Of a stretch of DNA of 64,000 bases, positions 58,716-64,000 are shown piece after piece (the stretch's first letter is position 1; the number at the start of each line of letters is the position of its first letter). The notes below the pieces were generated by a model. The model had not been told where the DNA came from. It made no database searches and saw only the letters and a program-made list of their open reading frames with translations. A program made the translations under genes and the position numbers. The DNA is from JAJDTT01 sp022827025 (GTDB lineage: Bacteria; Acidobacteriota; UBA6911; RPQK01; JAJDTT01), in contig OZ241897.1 in assembly GCA_965203535.1 (NCBI GenBank), positions 434,001 to 498,000 of the forward strand, in the 5' to 3' direction.

Positions 58716-60596
58716 TCAGCCTCGCTGTTCCGGACGTTCCGCGATGTCGAACAACCCCGGAATGCCGCCGGCGACTTCCGTGACGAAGGCGCGATCCAGC
58801 AGCACGTTGCCGTAGGCGCAACTCGTCTCCGGAACCAGGGCGCAGGCATGGCAGGCGGCACGGTTCAGGAGCCCGGGGCCGTGACCTTCCTGCCGGGCGC
58901 AGACCGGATCCAGCGAGCACCATTCGGCCGCCTCGACCACTGCGCTCAGCAGACGCAGAAAGCGGTGCGGCTCGGCCTGACTCATCAGACCGCCCAGCGA
59001 ACCTTCCGTATCCGGCACGGCGACGTAGATGAGAACCCCTGCCATCGACCCGGAGTCCGCGGCGCCCCCGCTCTGGCAATAGATGCGTTCCCGTAGCGAC
59101 GCGGCAGGATATCCGGCCTTGGTCTCCAACTCCCGGATCATCAGGTGGGACAGCGTGTGGAGAGCCAGGAAGCGGGGAGAAACTGCCGGTGGTCCCATCG
59201 GTGAACGGACACCCGACCCCTTGAAGCGGTCGAGAAATATCCGGGTGCGGTTCCGAACCTGCCGGTACGCTTCCCATCGCCTCAGAAACGACTCGCGCAA
59301 GGTGAAGAAGATCCCTTCTCCGTAGAGTTCCAACGCCGGCAACCATTCGGCTTTCCCGGTGAGGTCCGGCGGTGTCATTCGGCCTTCGAGCCGCCGGAAC
59401 CCATCGAGCACCAGGATCTCCTTGAGTCGGTTGACGGCGATCAACCGGTCCACAGCGGCGATCAGCCGGGCGGCGGTTCCCTGCAGCTTCCCTCCGAGAT
59501 CGGACCATGCCCGCGTGTGATGCTCGGTGACGAAGTCCTCGTCCTCTTGCAGGTCCGGGATCTCCCCGATCAAGGCCCGGTACTCGCTGCCGAGCAGGTC
59601 TCCATCGCCGACGGATTCCCCGAAGAGCGGGTAGCCACGGTCGATCTCCTTGAGCGCCTCCTCGACTTCATCGACACGGCAACCCCACTCAACGGCGATT
59701 CCCCTGAGAGTCGCCCTTCGCGGCAGGCCGGTTCGTGACTTCCGGATCTCCTCCTGCCTGTCCGTGCTGCTGTAGAGCCGGTCCACCACGGTCCCCTTCC
59801 GGATACGGGATTCGGGGGGGATGACCAACGCGGTCCGGGTCTCCGGCGAGTGGATGCGAACGTCGTTGATCTCGAGGATCCAGGCCAGTCCCTCCGGCCT
59901 GTTCTCGGGGGGTTTGCGAAGCCACGGCTGCTGCCATTCATGCTCGGAATAGGGAAAGCGTGATTCGATCGGACCGGAGGCACGACATCTCGTACAAAGA
60001 ACCCGGTACCCCCGATCGGCAGGCCGGATCGCCAGGTACGGACTCTCCCAATCCGCAAGACACGCTCGTTGGGCCGGGGACCTCGGCTCCGGGTGCGCCA
60101 GAGCATGCCAGGGCACCTCCGCCAGGTAGCCGTGTTCGTGAGCCAGCACCCAGGGGACCTGTTCCAGCTTGCCGCCGCAGACCGGAGCGTCGCCACCCAC
60201 CTGGTGACTTGGCCCCGGACCCGAGCAAAAGGACGGGTCGATCTGCACCTCGCCGCGCGTCTCGGTCCGGCCCGTTCGGGCGAGCCGCCACGGGCGATGA
60301 TGCAGCAGGCCGCACCGGGAACACCACGTCCAGCCCGGAAAGCGCAGCGCCGGTATGGGGTGTCCGGAAACCCGGCCGTTGTTCTCCACCCGGGCCTTCG
60401 GGGGCGTGCGCAGGACCTTGCTGATCTTCAGGGAGCGGCGCACCCGCTCGACGTGGCGAATCCCTTCTTCGTCGCCGCCCTTCCAGAAAGTCGTGTCCTT
60501 CACCGTCACCAGATGATCCGGCCCCCGGACCACTGCGCCCACGGAACAGTGCCGCAACAGGTGTGAGAGCCGCACCGGCAGAGCTTCGTCAGTCAT
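58716..60596 (-). CDS. drmB: DrmB-like protein (DUF1998), DISARM core component
   Basis: A 626-residue protein. VRLSHLLRHCSVGAVVRGPD near the start matches the opening of DrmB family proteins. Zinc-ribbon pairs CSRCGLLHH and CTRCRASGP lie at about residues 92-95 and 200-203. The DUF1998 domain covers the C-terminal ~170 residues: LHTLSHLMIRELE, GVLIYVAVPDTEGSLGGLMSQ, and CHACALVPETSCAYGNVLLDRAFV with conserved cysteines. In DISARM, DrmB forms a complex with the helicase DrmA that senses or grips phage DNA. Its start overlaps the drmA stop by 8 bp, fitting a complex. It is followed after one base by the UvrD-like gene. Confidence 0.88.
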   Translation of the reverse strand: MTDEALPVRLSHLLRHCSVGAVVRGPDHLVTVKDTTFWKGGDEEGIRHVERVRRSLKISKVLRTPPKARVENNGRVSGHPIPALRFPGWTWCSRCGLLHHRPWRLARTGRTETRGEVQIDPSFCSGPGPSHQVGGDAPVCGGKLEQVPWVLAHEHGYLAEVPWHALAHPEPRSPAQRACLADWESPYLAIRPADRGYRVLCTRCRASGPIESRFPYSEHEWQQPWLRKPPENRPEGLAWILEINDVRIHSPETRTALVIPPESRIRKGTVVDRLYSSTDRQEEIRKSRTGLPRRATLRGIAVEWGCRVDEVEEALKEIDRGYPLFGESVGDGDLLGSEYRALIGEIPDLQEDEDFVTEHHTRAWSDLGGKLQGTAARLIAAVDRLIAVNRLKEILVLDGFRRLEGRMTPPDLTGKAEWLPALELYGEGIFFTLRESFLRRWEAYRQVRNRTRIFLDRFKGSGVRSPMGPPAVSPRFLALHTLSHLMIRELETKAGYPAASLRERIYCQSGGAADSGSMAGVLIYVAVPDTEGSLGGLMSQAEPHRFLRLLSAVVEAAEWCSLDPVCARQEGHGPGLLNRAACHACALVPETSCAYGNVLLDRAFVTEVAGGIPGLFDIAERPEQRG

Positions 60597-63500
60597 CGTG
60601 TTGCAGCACTCCCGTGTCCTCGACGTTTCGCATGGAGTTCAGCGTCCGCCACAGCCCCCGAGCCGGCGGGTCGTCGAATTGGCGCAACAGCCCGTCGGCG
60701 GCTCGATCCTTCGCCTGGTAGTCCAGCCGGCGTTTCTGCCGCTCGCAACGCCGCGCTTCCTGATGCCACCGTTCGGCAAGCCGGTCGAGGTGACGGCCTG
60801 TGACCTCGCCCCGGGCCTCGTCGGCCTCCCGGCAGCGGCGCTTGAGTCGTCGGATCACGGCCCTCACCCGGTCGTCGTTCGCGTCGAATGCGCCGGCGTC
60901 CTCGTTCCGAATCAAGGCGTCGCACCCGTGGCGCAGGGCGGTCACCAGGGCGGCATGCAGGGCCCGGGTGCGGACCTGGTAGGTGAACGGCGTCACGCTG
61001 GTCGGCTCCACGAACCGGTAGAAGGACTCGTGGTAGGGACAGAAGTTCTCGTAGTGGGAGAGGCTGCGCGCCTGGTGGCGGTAATAGTTGGCGAAAACGA
61101 GGCCCGGGACGGCGGCGCGGCCGATTCGGCTGCTGGCCTGGACGTACTCGGCGGTGGTGAGCGGCTGGCCGTTGATGACCATCGTCGCCAGACGGTCCAC
61201 ATCCACGCCCACGGAGATCATGTTCGTGGCCAGCACCGCGTCCACGCAATCCGGCTCGCCCCGGCGGCGATGCAACTGATCGAAGGTACGCGCGTTCCGT
61301 TGAGGCGATGAGAAGCTGGTGAGCTGGACCACCGACTGCCGCAACTCGGCAGCCCCTCCCGCATCGGTCCGTTCAGGGTCGGCCGTCCATTCTCCGTCGG
61401 CCTCGGCGCCGTCCCGGACCGCCTGTCTCTGCTCCTGGTCGAGACGCCGCACCAGGTCGCGCACGGAGGTCGCGTAGGCGTTGTGGCTGTTGCCGACCCC
61501 GCGCAGGCTGCCGTGATAGATCACCTGGGTCCACCAGGCATCCAGCAGGTCGTCCCGGTCCGGCTGATCCTGGAACACCGCCAACGGCGCCTGGAGCAGG
61601 GCAGCGGCCAACGGCGCCAGGCAGCGCCGTTGATCCAACGCCGGCGCCAGGTAGCCGACGTAGAGCCGGCCCGGCCTCGAATGATCCGCCCGTGCGAACC
61701 ACGAATCGTCGGCCGACAGGCCCGGTGGGGGAAACACGGCGAGCTCTCGCCCGTACAGGCTTCTCACCTGCTCCCGAGCCATGCGGATGGTCGCCGTCGA
61801 GGCGACGTACTTGGGACGCACGCCGCGTTGCTCGAGGACCGTCTCCAACCCCGCCTCGTAGAGGCCGGCCACGGACCCGAGCGGTCCGGCAATGAGGTGG
61901 AGCTCGTCCTGGATCACCAGTTCCGGCGGGCGGCGGGGAAAGCGGCTTCCGGGCGGACGTCTGCCGAGGAAGACCGAAGACCGTTCCTCCCAGGCCAAGC
62001 GGGCGAACTTGTCGATGGTGGCGATCAGGAGCGTCGGCGGGCGTTGATACAAGGACTCGTCAACGACGTTGCAGGGCAACGGGGTCGGCTCGCCCGATTC
62101 GCCATCGGGACCGAACTCGCACTCGGGATTCCGGCACAGGAAGGCAAACGACCGGAGCGTCGCCCGGTAGCTCCCAGGCGCCTCGAACTCCCGGTTGCAC
62201 CACGGACACGCTCTCAGCACGAGTTGGTGACCCGCGTCCTCATCGCCCGCCGCCAGTTCCTTCACGCAATCCTCCGCCTGCCGGCAGGTGTTCGGACTGG
62301 CCGCGCGGCCGACCCACATGCCGACGGTGATGGGCTCTTCGCCCAGCCGCTCCGGATCCTGTCGGCGCAACAGCTCAAGGGCGCAGATGATGCGGGTCGC
62401 GCGCTCGAACTGCTGCCTGGTCAGCAGACGCAGGGTGTAGCGCATCAGAACCACGGTGCCGCCGCCCAAGGTCCCGTGCTGCAAACGCCGCCACGCGATC
62501 AGAAACGCGATCAGTCCCAGGTAAGCTTCCGTCTTGCCGCCGCCCGTGGGAAACCAGATCAGGTCCAGTACGTCGCGGAAGTCGTCCTTCTCCCGGACGG
62601 TCGACTCGATGACGGCCAGCAGAAAGGCGAGCTGGAACGGCCGCCAGCGATACACCCGCGAGTCCTTCCGTTCGCCCTTCTTCCCTTCATCCCGGCTGCG
62701 ATCCTGCTGCCGCATCTGCTCCAACATCGCGCGGTTGGCCTGCCGGAATGCGAACCTCGCTCCGGCATCGGCCCGGAGCAGCGCCACACCGCGGCGCATG
62801 CGCTTTTGCGCCGTGTCCATCCGCCGGCAGATCCGCGCCGCGGTTTCCCGCTCCACGGTGGTTCCCAATCCTCCGGAACCCCTCCACTGTTCCTTGATCC
62901 ATCGCTGGTAGCCATCCACGAAAGCGTCGAGCCGGTCGAGGACCATTTCCCAGGGCGCTGCGGCAAGGTCCTGCAAAACCAGAACGTCTTCATCCACATC
63001 CCGGGCCTGGACCGTCACCAGGGGAACATCCACCTCCGGCATGAATTCGGCCCGGATCCTGGAGGGTCTCCCCGGTTTTACGGACCAGTCCACGGCCGCC
63101 CCGTGGCCCACCGCATAGATGCGCTTGTGCCGATATTGGAGTTCGAGTTCCCGCTCCTCTTCGGTGAGCAGACTGGGGTCCACGCGCGGGTATTCAGCCA
63201 ACTCACCATTCAGGATCTCGCATTCCAGACTCGCTTCGAACAGGCAGCGCCCGTCGCGATCCTCTCCGATCCGGGCCGGCTCCCGGCGGTTGGCGAAGAC
63301 CACGGTGAGGATGCGGCCGTCTCCGTGCGCCCGCTCGCGCACTTCAAGGAGCACGTCTTCGGGCAGCGCAGGTTCGCCCCCGGGCCATTCCAGGGCGCAT
63401 TCAAGGGACTTGCGCCTGTATTCGCGCCTCAGGAATCGTCCTCGAGGATCCCTTTCACCCGTCCGTTCGTAAGTGGCGGCGGAAGCCGTGATGCGCAGAC

Positions 63501-63837
63501 TCAGGTCGTCGGCCGAGCGAACAAAGAACGAAAAACTGACGGAGGAGGGGGGGACGTAACGCCTTCGCCGAACCGGTTCCGCCAGATTTCTCTGGGCGGC
63601 CTCACCATCGCCGACAGGCGTCTCGTGCTCCTCGTCGTCCTCCGGAATCGCAGGATCGAGGCCCGAGTATCCCGGTTCCACGGGGTGCAGAACGCCAGTG
63701 GGATACCGCTCGAGAGGCGACCCCTGCAGACGGCCGCGATGTGCCGGACCGATCAACTGGAGACGCACCCAGTCCACCAGGCGTTTCCGATGCACCGCCC
63801 AAGGACTCTTCGATAAACCACTGTTGCTTGAAATCAC
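60589..63837 (-). CDS. drmA: DrmA-like DISARM helicase
   Basis: About 1082 residues. RKRLVDWVRLQLIGP near the start and the GVLHPVEP region match the N-terminus of DrmA. Helicase motifs: Walker A WFPTGGGKTEAYLGL (DNA ~62530-62550), DEXH-type VIQDELHLIAG (~61895-61915), and QASSRIGRAAVPG, the arginine motif of the C-terminal helicase domain (~61121-61145), then the family-specific FANYYRHQARSLSHYENFCPYHESFYRFVEP. DrmA is the SF2 translocase of the DrmAB core. The start is not certain: GTG at 63837 with AAGG upstream is preferred; the frame stays open to the window edge (TTG 63996, ATG 63933). A dispersed repeat at 63983-64000 suggests an intergenic region before it. Confidence 0.88.
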   Translation of the reverse strand: MISSNSGLSKSPWAVHRKRLVDWVRLQLIGPAHRGRLQGSPLERYPTGVLHPVEPGYSGLDPAIPEDDEEHETPVGDGEAAQRNLAEPVRRRRYVPPSSVSFSFFVRSADDLSLRITASAATYERTGERDPRGRFLRREYRRKSLECALEWPGGEPALPEDVLLEVRERAHGDGRILTVVFANRREPARIGEDRDGRCLFEASLECEILNGELAEYPRVDPSLLTEEERELELQYRHKRIYAVGHGAAVDWSVKPGRPSRIRAEFMPEVDVPLVTVQARDVDEDVLVLQDLAAAPWEMVLDRLDAFVDGYQRWIKEQWRGSGGLGTTVERETAARICRRMDTAQKRMRRGVALLRADAGARFAFRQANRAMLEQMRQQDRSRDEGKKGERKDSRVYRWRPFQLAFLLAVIESTVREKDDFRDVLDLIWFPTGGGKTEAYLGLIAFLIAWRRLQHGTLGGGTVVLMRYTLRLLTRQQFERATRIICALELLRRQDPERLGEEPITVGMWVGRAASPNTCRQAEDCVKELAAGDEDAGHQLVLRACPWCNREFEAPGSYRATLRSFAFLCRNPECEFGPDGESGEPTPLPCNVVDESLYQRPPTLLIATIDKFARLAWEERSSVFLGRRPPGSRFPRRPPELVIQDELHLIAGPLGSVAGLYEAGLETVLEQRGVRPKYVASTATIRMAREQVRSLYGRELAVFPPPGLSADDSWFARADHSRPGRLYVGYLAPALDQRRCLAPLAAALLQAPLAVFQDQPDRDDLLDAWWTQVIYHGSLRGVGNSHNAYATSVRDLVRRLDQEQRQAVRDGAEADGEWTADPERTDAGGAAELRQSVVQLTSFSSPQRNARTFDQLHRRRGEPDCVDAVLATNMISVGVDVDRLATMVINGQPLTTAEYVQASSRIGRAAVPGLVFANYYRHQARSLSHYENFCPYHESFYRFVEPTSVTPFTYQVRTRALHAALVTALRHGCDALIRNEDAGAFDANDDRVRAVIRRLKRRCREADEARGEVTGRHLDRLAERWHQEARRCERQKRRLDYQAKDRAADGLLRQFDDPPARGLWRTLNSMRNVEDTGVLQHDD

Positions 63838-63982
63838 TGACCTTGCGGTTGGCGGCTGCAAATCGCGGCGCCATGATTCCGGTGCTGGTCGGCCGGTGGC
63901 CGGTGGTTCGGGCAAAGTAGGACTCGGGACCATCGGCTGCCCCGAACCAGTGAGTCGGCGGTTGGAGAATCGCGCTTCCGAA

Positions 63983-64000
63983 GAGGGCGCCCACAAGGGG
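63983..64000. repeat. Start of a dispersed palindromic repeat at the window edge
   Basis: GAGGGCGCCCACAAGGGG is identical over 18 bp to the complement of the element at 9776-9809. It indicates that an intergenic region lies upstream of the drmA-like gene. The piece is cut off by the window end. Confidence 0.5.

Overview
The window is GC-rich chromosomal DNA (roughly 60-65% GC by eye) from a heterotrophic bacterium. I infer Acidobacteriota (Solibacter/Bryobacter-like), with a PVC-group bacterium as the alternative. The signs are two c-type cytochrome proteins of the kind first named in Planctomycetes/Verrucomicrobia, several Tat-exported Gfo/Idh/MocA and sugar-processing proteins, a GMC oxidoreductase with its gluconate-dehydrogenase-type small subunit, and many secreted carbohydrate-related proteins. 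No rRNA, plasmid, phage or CRISPR signature was seen. The taxonomy is an inference.

Layout. 1-5.5 kb: end of a HEAT-repeat/cytochrome c protein, a hairpin cluster, then a minus-strand operon (CitE-like lyase, Tat-exported Gfo/Idh protein, ceramidase-like hydrolase). 5.5-9.8 kb: a Fic protein with its own inhibitory motif, then proBA (first steps of proline synthesis). 9.8-20.7 kb: secreted or Tat-exported glycan-related proteins, a Pro-Glu repeat protein, a three-gene SDR / D-2-hydroxyacid dehydrogenase / acetoacetate decarboxylase-like operon, a VOC protein and a TIGR01777 epimerase. 21-23.8 kb: SelD fused to an FAD oxidoreductase, and a Bcp peroxiredoxin. 23.9-27.5 kb: leuA-leuC-leuD. 27.5-36.3 kb: HupE/UreJ-like membrane protein with a SurA-DsbA-like protein, an orphan ribbon-helix-helix protein, an MFS exporter, the GTPase YchF, a large PIG-L-type deacetylase and a nitrilase-family amidase. 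36.3-42.5 kb: five tandem copies of one exported protein family, interrupted by a zinc alcohol dehydrogenase. 42.5-49.6 kb: GMC oxidoreductase pair, glucarate dehydratase-like enolase, and a 1012-residue cytochrome c dehydrogenase. 49.6-52.2 kb: PhoB/PhoR-type two-component system. 52.2-55.8 kb: a 248-bp inverted-repeat element exactly between two convergent genes, two paralogous beta-propeller proteins and tRNA-Glu(CTC). 55.9-64 kb: a tightly packed minus-strand operon with DrmA- and DrmB-like proteins of the DISARM anti-phage family, a compact UvrD-type helicase and a 536-residue protein that I do not recognise.

Best candidates for something undescribed: (1) the four-gene DrmA-DrmB-UvrD-unknown operon, which has no DrmC or methyltransferase inside the window and is preceded by a dispersed repeat, suggesting that drmA is the first gene; (2) the array of five exported paralogs; (3) the 248-bp nested-palindrome element whose terminal CTAG motifs supply the stop codons of both neighbouring genes. 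Several palindromic repeat families (GGGCGACC/GGGCGCCC type and G-tract hairpins) recur between genes. Most long antisense reading frames are by-products of high GC content and were left out.
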